Below are positions 1-9,987 of a DNA stretch of 64,000 nt, piece after piece. The stretch comes from Pseudarthrobacter enclensis. Its GTDB lineage: Bacteria > Actinomycetota > Actinomycetes > Actinomycetales > Micrococcaceae. The stretch spans positions 124,001 through 188,000 of the forward strand of contig NZ_JAUSRE010000005.1 in the NCBI RefSeq assembly GCF_030811655.1. The letters are read 5' to 3'. The notes beneath the pieces were generated by a model that saw only the letters and a list, made by a program, of their open reading frames with translations, was not told the DNA's origin and did no database searches. The position numbers were made by a program, and so were the translations under genes. The first letter of the stretch is position 1. Each line of letters opens with the position of its first letter.

Positions 1-1430
1 TCCAGGACGGCCTCGTCCACCTGCGCCGATTTGTCGTCGAGGTAGTGGCGGAACCGGCGGGTCAGGACGTCGTGCATGGCGGCGGTATCATCGGCTGCTG
101 CGGGACCGGTGATGGAGAACTTGCGGTAGTCGGACTTCTTCGGCAGCCCGTCCTCCACCACCACCATGGACGCCACCACGTTGGTGCCCTGCACATGGGA
201 CACGTCAAAGCATTCGATCCTCAACAGGGGGACGGGCAGGTCCAAGGCTTCCTGCAGTTCCTGGAGGGCCTGGGACCTGACGGTGATGTCCCCGGCGCGC
301 CGTGTTTTATGGAGCTTCAGCGCATGCTCGGCATTTTCGCGGACCGTGGACATCAGCGCTGCCTTGTCCCCGCGCTGGGGTACGCGGATGTCCACTTTTG
401 CGCCCCGAATCCCGCCCAGCCACTTGGCAAGGTCCTCGGCGTTGCTGGGTGTCACGGGCACCAGCACTTCGCGCGGCAGCCTGCCGTGGGTGTCGCCGTC
501 CTCGCCGTAGACCTGCTGCAGCAGATGCTCCACCAGGTCCGGCGTGGTGAAGTCCTCCACCTTTTCCACCACCCAGCCGCGCTGGCCGCGGATCCTGCCG
601 CCGCGGACGTGGAACACCTGGACGGCAGCTTCCAGTTCATCCTCATGGAGGGCGAAGACGTCCGCATCCGTATCCTCGGACAGCACCACGGCGTTCCGCT
701 CGAAGACCTTGCGCAGCGCCGTGATGTCGTCACGGAGCCGGGCCGCGTGCTCGTAGTCGAGCTTCGCCACGGCGTCAGCCATCTGCTTTTCCAGCTTGTT
801 GATGAACCTCTTGGCCTCACCGCCCATGAAGGCGCAGAAATCCTCTGCCAGTGCGCGGTGATCCTCTGGCGAAATCCGGCCCACGCACGGCGCGGAGCAC
901 TTGTCGATGTAGCCCAGGAGGCAGGGCCGGCCGCTGGCCTCAGCCCGCTTGAAGACGCCGGGGCTGCAGCTCCGGACGGGGAAAACGCGCAGCAGCGTGT
1001 CCATGGTTTCCCGGATGGCGCCGGCCGTGTAGGGGCCGAAGTAGCGTGTTCCCTTGCGTTTGTCCCCCCGCATCACCTGCACCCGCGGGAACTTATCGCT
1101 CATGGTCACCGCAAGGTAGGGATAGGTCTTGTCATCCCGGAACACCACGTTGAAGCGGGGCTTGAATTCCTTGATCCAGGTGTACTCCAGCTGGAGCGAC
1201 TCCAGTTCGCTGCCCACCACGGTCCATTCCACACTGCTGGCCGCGTGGACCATGGCGTAGGTTTTGGGCAGCAGCCCGGCAGGGTTGGCGAAATAGGAGT
1301 TCAGCCGGGAGCGGAGGCTTTTCGCTTTGCCAACGTAGATGACCCGGCCATGCGGGTCGCGGAACCGGTAGACGCCCGGGTTGGTGGGGATTTCACCGGT
1401 TTTTGGCCGGTAACTTGCTGGATTTGCCAC
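1..1430 (-). CDS. uvrC: UvrC, excinuclease ABC subunit C (partial, C-terminus outside window)
   Basis: UvrC makes both incisions of nucleotide excision repair after UvrB is loaded at the lesion. The visible 476 residues start with a GIY-YIG nuclease domain (GVYRFRD then [13 protein letters not shown], residues about 19-45). A Cys-rich stretch follows ([19 protein letters not shown]), then a UVR motif around residues 205-240 and the first part of the RNase H-like C-terminal nuclease domain ([20 protein letters not shown]). The gene runs off the left edge, so roughly the last 150-180 residues are unseen. The GTG start at 1430 is fixed by an in-frame TAG immediately upstream. A TAGACT box lies six bases before the GTG, suggesting a leaderless message. 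Confidence 0.97.
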   Translation of the reverse strand, partial: MANPASYRPKTGEIPTNPGVYRFRDPHGRVIYVGKAKSLRSRLNSYFANPAGLLPKTYAMVHAASSVEWTVVGSELESLQLEYTWIKEFKPRFNVVFRDDKTYPYLAVTMSDKFPRVQVMRGDKRKGTRYFGPYTAGAIRETMDTLLRVFPVRSCSPGVFKRAEASGRPCLLGYIDKCSAPCVGRISPEDHRALAEDFCAFMGGEAKRFINKLEKQMADAVAKLDYEHAARLRDDITALRKVFERNAVVLSEDTDADVFALHEDELEAAVQVFHVRGGRIRGQRGWVVEKVEDFTTPDLVEHLLQQVYGEDGDTHGRLPREVLVPVTPSNAEDLAKWLGGIRGAKVDIRVPQRGDKAALMSTVRENAEHALKLHKTRRAGDITVRSQALQELQEALDLPVPLLRIECFDVSHVQGTNVVASMVVVEDGLPKKSDYRKFSITGPAAADDTAAMHDVLTRRFRHYLDDKSAQVDEAVL

Positions 1431-1436
1431 CTATCA

Positions 1437-1442
1437 AGTCTA
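1437..1442 (-). promoter_or_regulatory. -10 box of uvrC (leaderless architecture)
   Basis: TAGACT on the minus strand, six bases upstream of the uvrC GTG. Transcription would begin at or next to the start codon. No Shine-Dalgarno sequence is present. Confidence 0.55.
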
Positions 1443-1498
1443 CTGAGTTCCGCCGGTCTTCCCTGCAGCGCCGGACCCGGCATGACTGCCGGCCCGGG

Positions 1499-2167
1499 CT
1501 ACCCCGCGGACTTGCTCTGGTTGTAGCTGGCGGACCGCTCCTGGCCGCTGAGTTCGGCGATAGCGTTCATGATCCGGTCCGTTACTTCGCGGCGGGCAGG
1601 CAGCGAGTGGTCCGGCCCTGTCTTGTCGAAGTAGAGCGGCTCGCCCACTTTCATGGTGAAATGCTGCGGCCTGACCCCTTTTTCACCTGCGCGCTGGAGC
1701 TTCTCGGTCCCGATCAGGCCCACGGGAATCACGGGCGCACCGGTGGTGAGGGCCAGCCAGCCGACGCCGGTGCGTCCCCGGTAGAGGATGCCGTCACGGG
1801 AGCGGGTGCCTTCGGGGTAGATGCCAATGCCGCGGCCAGCTTCCAGGATGTCCAGCAGGGTCTTGAGCGCCTGGACACTGGCAGCCTGTTCCCCGCGCTC
1901 TACCGGAATGGAACCCACTGACTCGAAGAAGGCCTTCATGACCTTGCCCTTGACGCCGCCGGTGGTGAAATACTCAGCCTTGGCAAAGAAGGCGACCGGC
2001 CGGGGCATCAAGGCCTGGACGATCACGCTGTCGAAGAAGGACAGATGGTTGGGCGCCACAATGAACGGGCCGTCGGAGGGCACGTTTTCAAGTCCGACGA
2101 CGGTGGGCCGGCAGGTGCCGGCAATCAGGTTCCGGGTGGTCCAGCGGACGGCATCAAACATTTCCAT
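1499..2167 (-). CDS. plsC: 1-acyl-sn-glycerol-3-phosphate acyltransferase (PlsC family)
   Basis: Membrane-associated acyltransferase that transfers an acyl chain to lysophosphatidate in phospholipid synthesis. Of 222 residues, the HX4D catalytic motif is NHLSFFD (H41, D46), and PEGTRSRDG at 118-126 is the glycerol-phosphate-binding block. The substrate is inferred from family membership; actinobacteria carry several paralogues of this type. The start overlaps the end of the upstream HAD phosphatase gene by 14 bases, so the two are probably co-transcribed and translationally coupled. The C-terminal tail (SASYNQSKSAG) is polar and poorly conserved-looking. Confidence 0.9.
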   Translation of the reverse strand: MEMFDAVRWTTRNLIAGTCRPTVVGLENVPSDGPFIVAPNHLSFFDSVIVQALMPRPVAFFAKAEYFTTGGVKGKVMKAFFESVGSIPVERGEQAASVQALKTLLDILEAGRGIGIYPEGTRSRDGILYRGRTGVGWLALTTGAPVIPVGLIGTEKLQRAGEKGVRPQHFTMKVGEPLYFDKTGPDHSLPARREVTDRIMNAIAELSGQERSASYNQSKSAG

Positions 2168-2870
2168 CGTTGCTCACCCCGCTCATTGCCGCGGTGTGGA
2201 TTGCCTGCAACCGCTCGATGACTGCCACCAGTTCCCCGCCGTCCCTGACCACAGCCACAGACCCTGCGTCCTCCAGTTCACCGTCGGGAGCGAAGCCCCA
2301 CATAACGCCGATGCAGTCCAGGCCGTTGGCAATGGCTCCGGAGACGTCCTGCGCACGGTCTCCCACCATGATGGCGTGTTGGGTGTCCAGGTCCCGCAGG
2401 GCGGCGGCGATGATCTCCGTCTTGCCCAGCGGGACCCCGTCCACCGCCGCCTCGTCGTCGGCGGAGCCATGGATGCCGTGGAAGAAACCGTCGATGCCAT
2501 GGTGGGCCAGTACTTTATGCGCCAGCCTCTGCGGCTTTTGGGTAGCCACGGCCACGGGGCGTCCGCCCTCCGCAAAGGACTCAAGGATGTCGCGGATGCC
2601 GGGGTACAGTCGGCTCTGGGCGATACCCGTGGCGACGTAGTGCTCCCGGTACCGGTGGACTACTTCTTCGAGGCGGTCTGCCGGCACTTTTGCGATGTTA
2701 AGGAGGGAGTCGCTCAACTTGGGGCCGATCATCGCATCGAGCAGGTCCTGGCCTGGAACCGGGAGCCCCAGCCCGCGAAGGGCCGAGGCAATCCCCTCAG
2801 TTATTCCACCGGCCGGGTCGACAAGAGTGCCGTCCAGGTCAAAGATCACGGGCACTGTTGTTGAAGTCAC
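2154..2870 (-). CDS. HAD-superfamily hydrolase, phosphoglycolate phosphatase-like
   Basis: 238-residue HAD phosphatase. Motif I is FDLDGTLVDP (nucleophile D10, acid/base D12). The cap domain follows, then motif II/III (VATQKPQRLAHKVL) and motif IV MVGDRAQDV. The family includes Gph and PpaX; the natural phosphoester cannot be read from sequence. It precedes plsC with a 14-base overlap, so the product may act in lipid or glycolate-phosphate turnover, but that is only inference from position. The start is a GTG; no clear ribosome-binding site is seen. Confidence 0.88.
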   Translation of the reverse strand: MTSTTVPVIFDLDGTLVDPAGGITEGIASALRGLGLPVPGQDLLDAMIGPKLSDSLLNIAKVPADRLEEVVHRYREHYVATGIAQSRLYPGIRDILESFAEGGRPVAVATQKPQRLAHKVLAHHGIDGFFHGIHGSADDEAAVDGVPLGKTEIIAAALRDLDTQHAIMVGDRAQDVSGAIANGLDCIGVMWGFAPDGELEDAGSVAVVRDGGELVAVIERLQAIHTAAMSGVSNDGNV

Positions 2871-2952
2871 CGGGTTAGTTTCTCACGACAGCAGCAGTGC
2901 CCGAAACTCGCATTCCTCCTGGGGAATATTTCCGGCGGGATTCCGTTGCAGG

Positions 2953-5877
2953 TCAGCCCAGGATTTCGGCGAGGAACTTCCCGGTGTGGCTCGTGGCCGA
3001 CTTGGCCACCTGTTCCGGCGTTCCTGCGGCGACGACCTGGCCGCCGCCCGAACCACCGTCGGGTCCAAGGTCCACCAGCCAGTCCGCACTCTTGATGACA
3101 TCGAGGTTGTGCTCGATGGTGATTACGGTGTTGCCCTTGTCCACCAGCCCCTGCAGGACCATGAGGAGCTTCCGGATGTCTTCGAAGTGCAGACCCGTGG
3201 TGGGCTCGTCCAGGACGTAGATGCTGCGGCCGTTTGACCGCTTCTGCAGCTCTGCCGCCAGCTTGACCCGCTGCGCCTCACCGCCGGACAGGGTGGTGGC
3301 GGGCTGCCCCAGCCGGACGTAGCCCAGGCCCACGTCCACCAGGGTGTTCAGGTGGCGTGCGATGGGCGAGAACGCAGCGAAGAATTCGGCACCCTCTTCG
3401 ATGGGCATGTTGAGGACATCGGCGATGGTCTTGCCCTTGTAATGCACCTCCAGGGTTTCCCGGTTGTAGCGGGCCCCGTGGCACACCTCGCAGGGGACAT
3501 ACACGTCCGGCAGGAAGTTCATTTCGATCTTCAGGGTGCCGTCGCCGGAACATGCCTCGCAGCGGCCGCCCTTGACGTTGAAGGAGAACCGGCCGGGAAG
3601 GTAGCCACGTACCTTCGCCTCGGTGGTCTCTGCGAAGAGCTTGCGGATGTTGTCGAAGACACCGGTGTAGGTTGCCGGGTTGGAGCGCGGGGTGCGGCCG
3701 ATGGGGCTCTGGTCAACGTGGACAACCTTGTCCAGGTGCTCCAGGCCCTGGACTGTCTTGTGCCTTCCGGCCACCTGCTTGGCCCCGTTGAGCTTGTTCG
3801 CGAGCACCTTGTAGAGGATCTCGTTGACCAGTGTTGACTTGCCGGAGCCGCTGACGCCGGTCACCGCGGTGAAGAGCCCCAGCGGGAAGGCCGCATCCAC
3901 GTTCAGGAGGTTGTTCTCCCGGGCGCCCACCACTTTGATCTCGCGCTTTTTGTCGTACTTGCGGCGTTTCTTGGGGACCTCGATGACCTTGCGGCCCGAA
4001 AGGTAGTCGCCCGTCAGCGACGCGGTGTTTTCCAGCAGCTCCTTGTACGTGCCCGAATGCACCACCTGGCCGCCGTGCTCGCCGGCTCCCGGCCCGATAT
4101 CAACAATCCAGTCGGCCACGTGGATGGTGTCCTCGTCGTGTTCCACCACGATGAGCGTGTTCCCCATGTCCCGCAGCCGGGTCAGCGTTTCGATCAGCCG
4201 GCGGTTGTCGCGCTGGTGCAGCCCGATGGACGGCTCATCAAGGACGTAGAGTACGCCCACCAGGCCGGATCCGATCTGGGTGGCAAGCCGGATGCGCTGG
4301 GCTTCGCCACCGGAAAGGGTGGCGGAGGGCCGCTCGAGGTTGAGGTATTCCAGGCCCACGTCCAGGAGGAAGGTCAGGCGTGCCTGGATCTCCTTGAGGA
4401 CCTGGTGCGCGATCTGTGCTTCACGCCCGGTCAAGACCAGGTTGTTGAGGAAATCGGCGCATTCCCGCATGGGCAGGGCTGCAACCTCCGCGATGGACTT
4501 TCCGTTGATCAGGACGGACAGGGACGCCGGATTGAGGCGGGCACCGTTGCAGGCGGGGCAGGGAACCTGCCGCATATATTCCTCGTAGCGGTCGCGTGCC
4601 CAGTCGGAATCGGTCTCGCCGTGTTTGCGGTGGACATGCTGGATGGCGCCTTCAAATCCGGTGCTGTATTTGCGTTCGCGGCCGAAGCGGTTGCGGTACT
4701 GCACCACCACCTTGTGGTCCTTGCCGTGCAGGATGGTCTGGCGGACGTCCTTGCCCAGCTTCTCCCACGGCGTGGTCATGGAGAAGCCCACTTCCTTGGC
4801 CAGGCCCTCCAGGAGCCGGTTCCAGTATTCCGTGGTGGCGGTGCCGAGTGACCAGGGGGCGATGGCGCCCTCTGACAGGGAGAGTTCGGGGTTGGGAACG
4901 ATGAGTTCCTCATCCACTTCGAGCCGGGTACCGATCCCGCTGCAGGCGGCACAGGCGCCGAAGGGGTTGTTGAACGAGAAGGAGCGGGGCTCGATCTCAT
5001 CAATGGCCAGGGGGTGTTCGTTGGGACATGCGAGGTTTTCCGAGAACGCACGGATCCGTTCCGGGGCGTCTGCGTCAACGTCCACGAATTCCGCCAGCAC
5101 CCGGCCCTCCGCCAGTCCCAGCGCGGTCTCGATGGAGTCGGTGAGCCGCTGGCTGATGCCTTCCTTGACCACCAGGCGGTCCACCACAACTTCAATGGTG
5201 TGCTTGAACTGCTTGCCCAGCTTTGGCGGATCGCTCAACTGGACCAGGTTGCCGTCCACACGCGCCCGCGAGTAGCCCTTGGCACTGAGTTCCTTGAAGA
5301 GGTCCACGAACTCGCCCTTGCGTCCGCGCACCACCGGCGCCAGGACCTGGAACCGGGTGCCTTCGTCGAGTTCCAGGAGCTGGTCCACGATCTGCTGAGG
5401 CGTCTGCTTGGAGACCGGCTCGCCACAGACAGGGCAGTGCGGCCTGCCCACGCGCGCCCACAGGAGGCGCATGTAGTCGTAGATCTCGGTGATGGTGCCC
5501 ACCGTGGACCGCGGGTTCTTGCTGGTGGATTTCTGGTCGATGGAGACCGCCGGGGACAGTCCCTCGATGAAGTCCACATCCGGCTTGTCCACCTGGCCCA
5601 GGAACTGGCGTGCGTAGGCGGACAGCGATTCAACATAGCGCCGCTGCCCTTCGGCGAAGATGGTGTCGAATGCCAGTGAAGACTTCCCGGACCCGGAGAG
5701 GCCGGTGAAGACGATCATGGCATCGCGCGGCAAGTCAAGGTCCACATTGCGCAGGTTGTGCTCACGCGCGCCCTTCACCACAAGGCGGGAGAGGTCCGGA
5801 CGCTCGACGGCGGCAGAGGAGGGGACCATCAGGGAAGCGGAGGGGGCAGAGGTTTCTTCAGCTAAGGCTTTAGGCAC
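2953..5877 (-). CDS. uvrA: UvrA, excinuclease ABC subunit A
   Basis: Damage-sensing ATPase of nucleotide excision repair; dimerises and loads UvrB. Full length (974 aa). The first ATPase has Walker [10 protein letters not shown] and signature [14 protein letters not shown]; the second has GVSGSGKST and [15 protein letters not shown]. Zinc modules are visible as [18 protein letters not shown] and CEACSGDG paired with CEVCHG. The N-terminus carries an extra 28 or so polar residues before the conserved [21 protein letters not shown] start at 5877 is chosen because a TAGCAT -10 box lies exactly six bases upstream; an internal ATG 17 codons later is the alternative. A LexA-type box abuts the -10. 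Confidence 0.98.
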   Translation of the reverse strand: MPKALAEETSAPSASLMVPSSAAVERPDLSRLVVKGAREHNLRNVDLDLPRDAMIVFTGLSGSGKSSLAFDTIFAEGQRRYVESLSAYARQFLGQVDKPDVDFIEGLSPAVSIDQKSTSKNPRSTVGTITEIYDYMRLLWARVGRPHCPVCGEPVSKQTPQQIVDQLLELDEGTRFQVLAPVVRGRKGEFVDLFKELSAKGYSRARVDGNLVQLSDPPKLGKQFKHTIEVVVDRLVVKEGISQRLTDSIETALGLAEGRVLAEFVDVDADAPERIRAFSENLACPNEHPLAIDEIEPRSFSFNNPFGACAACSGIGTRLEVDEELIVPNPELSLSEGAIAPWSLGTATTEYWNRLLEGLAKEVGFSMTTPWEKLGKDVRQTILHGKDHKVVVQYRNRFGRERKYSTGFEGAIQHVHRKHGETDSDWARDRYEEYMRQVPCPACNGARLNPASLSVLINGKSIAEVAALPMRECADFLNNLVLTGREAQIAHQVLKEIQARLTFLLDVGLEYLNLERPSATLSGGEAQRIRLATQIGSGLVGVLYVLDEPSIGLHQRDNRRLIETLTRLRDMGNTLIVVEHDEDTIHVADWIVDIGPGAGEHGGQVVHSGTYKELLENTASLTGDYLSGRKVIEVPKKRRKYDKKREIKVVGARENNLLNVDAAFPLGLFTAVTGVSGSGKSTLVNEILYKVLANKLNGAKQVAGRHKTVQGLEHLDKVVHVDQSPIGRTPRSNPATYTGVFDNIRKLFAETTEAKVRGYLPGRFSFNVKGGRCEACSGDGTLKIEMNFLPDVYVPCEVCHGARYNRETLEVHYKGKTIADVLNMPIEEGAEFFAAFSPIARHLNTLVDVGLGYVRLGQPATTLSGGEAQRVKLAAELQKRSNGRSIYVLDEPTTGLHFEDIRKLLMVLQGLVDKGNTVITIEHNLDVIKSADWLVDLGPDGGSGGGQVVAAGTPEQVAKSATSHTGKFLAEILG

Positions 5878-5883
5878 CCCATA

Positions 5884-5906
5884 ATGCTAATCGAAAACTT
5901 TTTCGA
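5884..5906 (-). promoter_or_regulatory. uvrA promoter with LexA-type SOS box
   Basis: A 16-base palindrome, TCGAAA-ACTT-TTTCGA, occupies 5891-5906. It resembles actinobacterial LexA boxes (TCGAAC-N4-GTTCGA type). It directly abuts a minus-strand -10 hexamer TAGCAT (5884-5889), which lies six bases before the uvrA GTG. A repressor bound here would cover the -35/-10 region, so damage-inducible expression is expected. The promoter reading is inferred; the palindrome is direct observation. Confidence 0.75.
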
Positions 5907-5924
5907 ACATGGACGGTTCCGCCC

Positions 5925-6305
5925 TCAGGGAACATCGTAGGCGGCAGCCAGCAGCTTGACCGCTTCGGCGAAGCTTGCTCCCTGGGATTTGGCCGCGACG
6001 GCATACGCGGCAGCTGCAGCGGCAAGGCCTCCCAGCCTGTCGTCGAGCGCGCAGACAACGGTACCGTTCCGCCCGTGCGTGGCAACGACACCGGCGGCCT
6101 CCAGCTCCTTGTACGCCCTCGCCACGGTATGCGGAGCGACGTCAAGGGTTTCGGCCAGGGCCCGCACCGCAGGCAGACGGGTACCCGGGGCCAGTTCGCC
6201 GCTGTCCACGAGGTGGATGACCTGGAGCCTCAGCTGCTCGAAAAGGGCCACGCTGCTGGCCTGGTTGGGCCGCCACTGTCCGGGGAACTCCCGGACAGTC
6301 CTCAC
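5925..6305 (-). CDS. GntR-family transcriptional regulator (YtrA-like)
   Basis: 126 residues. The N-terminal winged helix of GntR type spans about residues 17-85 (SVALFEQLRLQVIHLVDSGE, then LPAVRALAETLDVAPHTVARAYKELEAAGVV). Only about 40 residues follow, too short for a FadR or HutC effector domain, which is the YtrA subfamily layout. YtrA-type regulators typically control adjacent ABC transporter genes. Here the start overlaps the stop of the ABC gene at 6302 by four bases (ATGA), giving the order abc-abc-gntR in one transcript. It may bind the palindrome at 9947-9961 in front of the operon. Confidence 0.9.
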   Translation of the reverse strand: MRTVREFPGQWRPNQASSVALFEQLRLQVIHLVDSGELAPGTRLPAVRALAETLDVAPHTVARAYKELEAAGVVATHGRNGTVVCALDDRLGGLAAAAAAYAVAAKSQGASFAEAVKLLAAAYDVP

Positions 6306-8113
6306 AGCCCACCCTCCAGGACGCCCGCTTTCCCATCGCGTTCGGCGAACTGCGCGTTGTAGAGCCTGGCGTAGTAGCTGTTGGCGGCGAGAAGGTTTCC
6401 GTGGGTACCTTGCTCGACGATGCGTCCGTGGTCCATGACGAGAATTAGATCAGCGTTGCGGACGGTGGACAAACGGTGGGCGATCATGAAACTGGTCCTG
6501 CCGTCCCGGAGCCGCTGCATGGCCTTTCGGATAAGCAGCTCCGTCCTGGAATCCACGGAGCTTGTTGCTTCGTCCAGGACCAGAACGGAACGGCCGGCCA
6601 GTTGCGCCCTCGCGATGGTGATGAGTTGCCTCTGCCCTTGGCTGAGTGGCTCCCCGCCGTTATCCAGCTCCGTGCCGTAGCCGTGCGGAAGGGACCTGAT
6701 GAAGCGGTCCGCGTGGGTGGCTTCTGCGGCGGCCACGATGGCAGCATCGCCAGCGTCCGGCCGCCCATACGCGATGTTTTCCCGGATGGTCCCGGCAAAG
6801 AGCCAGGAATCCTGCAGGACCACGCCAAAGTGGGCGCGCAACAGGTCGCGGGGGATTCCGGCGATATCCACTCCCCCCATGGTGATCCGGCCGGAGGAGG
6901 GCTCCAGGAATCGCATCAGCAGGTTCACCACGGTGCTCTTGCCTGCTCCAGTGTGCCCCACGATGGCTACCGACTGGCCGGGCTCCACGGCAAAGGTGAG
7001 GTTGCGCACCGCCGGGACGGACCCAGGGTACCCGAAGGTGACGTCGTGGAAAGCGATGCGTCCGCCGGCCGGAACGCCGCCAGCCTTACCGCCGGGATCC
7101 TGGGGGTCCTCGGCGGCGTCCAGGAGCACGAAGACCCTGGCCGCGGACGCTGCACATGACTGCATGACATTGAGCAGCCCTCCGATTTGCCCCACGGGCT
7201 GGGTGAACAGCCGGCTGAACTGGATGAAGGCCTGAACGCCGCCAATGGTCATTGCTCCCGCGATTACCTGCAGGGCGCCCACCACTGCAACCGCGATGTA
7301 GTTCAGGTTGGATATGAGCACCATCAGCGGCTGGACCACACCGGCGGAGTACTGGGCCTTGGCGGCTGCGCGCGCCAGCCGGCCGTTGCTGCGGCTGAAC
7401 ACCGCGGTTGCCTGCCCCTGGTGGCCGAATGCCTTGATGACTTCATGGCCGCTGATGAACTCCTCAACGTGTCCGTTGAGCTCTCCGGTTTCCTTCCATT
7501 GCCTGGCGAAGTGTTCCTGGGACCGACGGGCCACCAGGACGGTGATCCAAGTGGAAACCGGCACGGTGGCAATGGCGATCGCCGCGAGCAGCGGTGAAAT
7601 AAACAGCATCATGGCCAGGGAACCGCACAGCATCAACGCGGACACAATCAGCTGGGTCAGGACCTGGTTCAGGGCCTGGGCAATGTTGTCAATGTCGTTG
7701 GTGGCCCGGCTCAGGACGTCCCCGCGGGAACGTTCCCGGAAGTAGGTGGAAGGGAGTCGGTGCAGCTTATCCTCGACCGAGGCGCGGAGGCCGTGCATGA
7801 GTCCCTGCACTGCGCGTGCCGTCAGCGCCCCCTGTAGCCAGTTAAACAGTGAGGCGAAGAGGTACATCGTGGCCACAGCTGCCAGCAGGATTCCCAGACG
7901 CTGGTCCAGGCTGCCCTGGAAGATGCCCTCCACCACCACGTCGGTGGCGTCTCCAAGGTATTTCGGCGCGGCCACGTTTAGTCCCGCGAACGCGCAGGTG
8001 GCCGCAACGGCGCCCAGCATCTGCAGCCGGAAGGGGCGCAGGAGGCCGAGGAGCCTGCCGGCAGTTGCCCAGAAGCGGTGGGCCGTTTCCCCGGCTTCCT
8101 CCTGGCCCGTCAC
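6302..8113 (-). CDS. ABC exporter half-transporter, catalytic-site subunit
   Basis: 603-residue fused membrane domain (six helices, residues about 25-320) and nucleotide-binding domain. Walker A is GHTGAGKST, Walker B VLVLDEATSSVD with the catalytic Glu, and the H-loop AHRLSTVRN is intact. Its ABC signature is LSQGQ rather than LSGGQ. The partner encoded just upstream has a degenerate Walker B and H-loop, so the pair looks like a heterodimeric exporter of the TM287/288, BmrCD or PatAB kind, usually linked to drug or lipid export. The start overlaps the partner's stop by four bases. Confidence 0.93.
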   Translation of the reverse strand: MTGQEEAGETAHRFWATAGRLLGLLRPFRLQMLGAVAATCAFAGLNVAAPKYLGDATDVVVEGIFQGSLDQRLGILLAAVATMYLFASLFNWLQGALTARAVQGLMHGLRASVEDKLHRLPSTYFRERSRGDVLSRATNDIDNIAQALNQVLTQLIVSALMLCGSLAMMLFISPLLAAIAIATVPVSTWITVLVARRSQEHFARQWKETGELNGHVEEFISGHEVIKAFGHQGQATAVFSRSNGRLARAAAKAQYSAGVVQPLMVLISNLNYIAVAVVGALQVIAGAMTIGGVQAFIQFSRLFTQPVGQIGGLLNVMQSCAASAARVFVLLDAAEDPQDPGGKAGGVPAGGRIAFHDVTFGYPGSVPAVRNLTFAVEPGQSVAIVGHTGAGKSTVVNLLMRFLEPSSGRITMGGVDIAGIPRDLLRAHFGVVLQDSWLFAGTIRENIAYGRPDAGDAAIVAAAEATHADRFIRSLPHGYGTELDNGGEPLSQGQRQLITIARAQLAGRSVLVLDEATSSVDSRTELLIRKAMQRLRDGRTSFMIAHRLSTVRNADLILVMDHGRIVEQGTHGNLLAANSYYARLYNAQFAERDGKAGVLEGGL

Positions 8114-9852
8114 TGCGCGCCGTCCAGCGCCAGCTGTGATTCGGCGATTTCCCGATAGGTTTCTGAGGTTTCGAGGAGCTCCTGGTGTGTCCCCTGCGCA
8201 ACGAGGCGGCCGTCGTCGAGCACCAGGATGAGGTCCGCGTCCTCCACGGCTGAGATCCGTTCCGCCACCATGATCACCGTTGCGTCCCCGAGCTGCGGGT
8301 CCAGGGCATGCCGCAGCCGGGTCTCCGTTTCGTAGTCAAGGGCTGAGAAACTGTCGTCAAAAACGTAGAGTGCTGCTTTGCGCAGCAGCGCCCTGGCAAT
8401 GCACAGCCGCTGCCGCTGCCCGCCGGACAGGCTCGCACCTCCCTGGCCCACGGGGGTGGCGAGCCCCAGCGGGAGGTCACCCATGAACCGCATGGTCTGC
8501 GCCGTCCTGAGGACGGCCCAGAGTTCCTCGTCAGCAGCTTCCGGGGCGGCTATACGCAGGTTGTCCGCTATGGTGCCGGTGAACAGGTGTGAGTGCTGCG
8601 GCACAATCGCCATGGCGGCGCGGAGCTGATCCAGCGGCAGATTCCGGGTGTCCTGGCCGCCCAGGGTGATGCAGCCTTCCGTGGGATCAAGCAGGCGGGG
8701 TATCAGGTTCAGGAGGGTGGTCTTGCCGCTGCCCGTGGATCCGACGATTGCGGTGGTGGTGCCGGGAGCCGCGGTAAAGCTGATGCCCGCAAGCACTGGG
8801 GCTTCCGCTCCGGGATAGGAAAAGCCAACGTCCTGGAACGTCACTTGTGCCGGCTGCGTTGCGTCCAGCCGGGACTCCGCCGGCTCGGCTGCGGCCTGGA
8901 CTGACGGCTCGGTATCCAGTACGGCCTGGATGCGTTCGGCGCATACCGCAGCACGTGGCGCAGTCATGAGGACGTACATGGACATCATGATTGCCAGCAG
9001 GATCTGCATGATGTAGGCGATGAAAGCGGTGAGGGCACCGATGTTCATCAGGCCTGCCTGGATGCGGTGGCCACCGAACCACACGACGGCAACCGAACTG
9101 ATGTTGACCACCAGCATGATCATCGGCAGCATCCCCGCCACCAGCAGCGCGGATTGCAGGTTGTTGGCCGTCAGGCCGGCGTTCGTCTCCGCAAACCGGC
9201 GCACTTCGTGCCGCTGGCGGACGAAGGCACGAATGACGTCCACGCCGATGATCTGTTCACGAAGGATGCCACCGGACCGGTCCAGCAGGTCCTGGCCTTC
9301 ACGGTAAAGCGGTATCAGCCGGCGGACGATCAGGTACATGATCAACAGGAGGATGGGCACGATGGCGATCACCACTACGGACAGCGCCGGGTCCTGGTGA
9401 ACGGCGAGCACGACGCCGCCGATGCCCATGGCAGGGCCGGCAAAAAGCATGGTGAAGACGAGCACCGCAAACGCCTGGATCTGCTGGACGTCGTTGGTGG
9501 CGCGCGTGGTCAGGCTTTGGGTTCCGAACATGGCCACGTCCTGCGACGAGAGGGACTGGATCCTGGTGAAGACTTCAGCCCGCAGGCGGTGCCCGGTCCT
9601 CATGGCCACAACTGCGCCGAGGTAGCCCGCCGCGATGGCCGCGGCGGCCTGCACCGCTGCGATGACTGCCATGAGCACGCCGAGCCTCGAGATCACACCG
9701 GGTTCCCCCGCAACGATTCCGTCATCAATGATGGCCGCGTTGACGGTGGGCAGCAGCAGGTTTGCCGCCGCCTGGACCAACTGCAGGAAGACGATCGCCC
9801 ACACTCGCGGGTATTGGCCCGCGAGCTGCCGCTTTATGAGTCCGACCAGCAA
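8110..9852 (-). CDS. ABC exporter half-transporter, degenerate-site subunit
   Basis: 580-residue half-transporter with N-terminal transmembrane domain and C-terminal ATPase. Walker A GSTGSGKTT and signature LSGGQRQRL are good. Walker B reads LYVFDDSFSALD (Asp where the catalytic Glu should be), and the H-loop is VAERISAV (Glu in place of His), marking a non-catalytic nucleotide site. The TTG at 9852 is preferred as start because a G-rich ribosome-binding sequence lies six bases upstream and family similarity begins there. A longer frame back to 9951 would translate the promoter region. First gene of an abc-abc-gntR operon. Confidence 0.92.
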   Translation of the reverse strand: MLVGLIKRQLAGQYPRVWAIVFLQLVQAAANLLLPTVNAAIIDDGIVAGEPGVISRLGVLMAVIAAVQAAAAIAAGYLGAVVAMRTGHRLRAEVFTRIQSLSSQDVAMFGTQSLTTRATNDVQQIQAFAVLVFTMLFAGPAMGIGGVVLAVHQDPALSVVVIAIVPILLLIMYLIVRRLIPLYREGQDLLDRSGGILREQIIGVDVIRAFVRQRHEVRRFAETNAGLTANNLQSALLVAGMLPMIMLVVNISSVAVVWFGGHRIQAGLMNIGALTAFIAYIMQILLAIMMSMYVLMTAPRAAVCAERIQAVLDTEPSVQAAAEPAESRLDATQPAQVTFQDVGFSYPGAEAPVLAGISFTAAPGTTTAIVGSTGSGKTTLLNLIPRLLDPTEGCITLGGQDTRNLPLDQLRAAMAIVPQHSHLFTGTIADNLRIAAPEAADEELWAVLRTAQTMRFMGDLPLGLATPVGQGGASLSGGQRQRLCIARALLRKAALYVFDDSFSALDYETETRLRHALDPQLGDATVIMVAERISAVEDADLILVLDDGRLVAQGTHQELLETSETYREIAESQLALDGAQ

Positions 9853-9918
9853 AATACCCCCCTGTACGTGCCTTCGGCCGAAGAGGGGGCCAGCGGCTTG
9901 ACCCCTACACCAGAGGAC

Positions 9919-9961
9919 ATTGTAAGCCAGATCACTTTTCTTTGCTGTCACATCGTGTGAC
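9919..9961 (-). promoter_or_regulatory. Promoter and palindromic operator of the ABC exporter operon
   Basis: A minus-strand -10 hexamer TACAAT lies at 9919-9924, leaving a leader of roughly 60 bases before the TTG start. At 9947-9961 is a 15-base inverted repeat, GTCACA-TCG-TGTGAC. No good -35 element is found at 17 bases, and the palindrome covers the -35 side of the promoter. It is a plausible site for the GntR protein at the end of the operon. Confidence 0.5.
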
Positions 9962-9987
9962 TGGCTGGAAAAGCATCGGGGAGGGCG

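Noticed and set aside
9853..9951. N-terminal extension of the degenerate ABC subunit
   Set aside because: The extra residues translate the promoter; a ribosome-binding site precedes the TTG at 9852.
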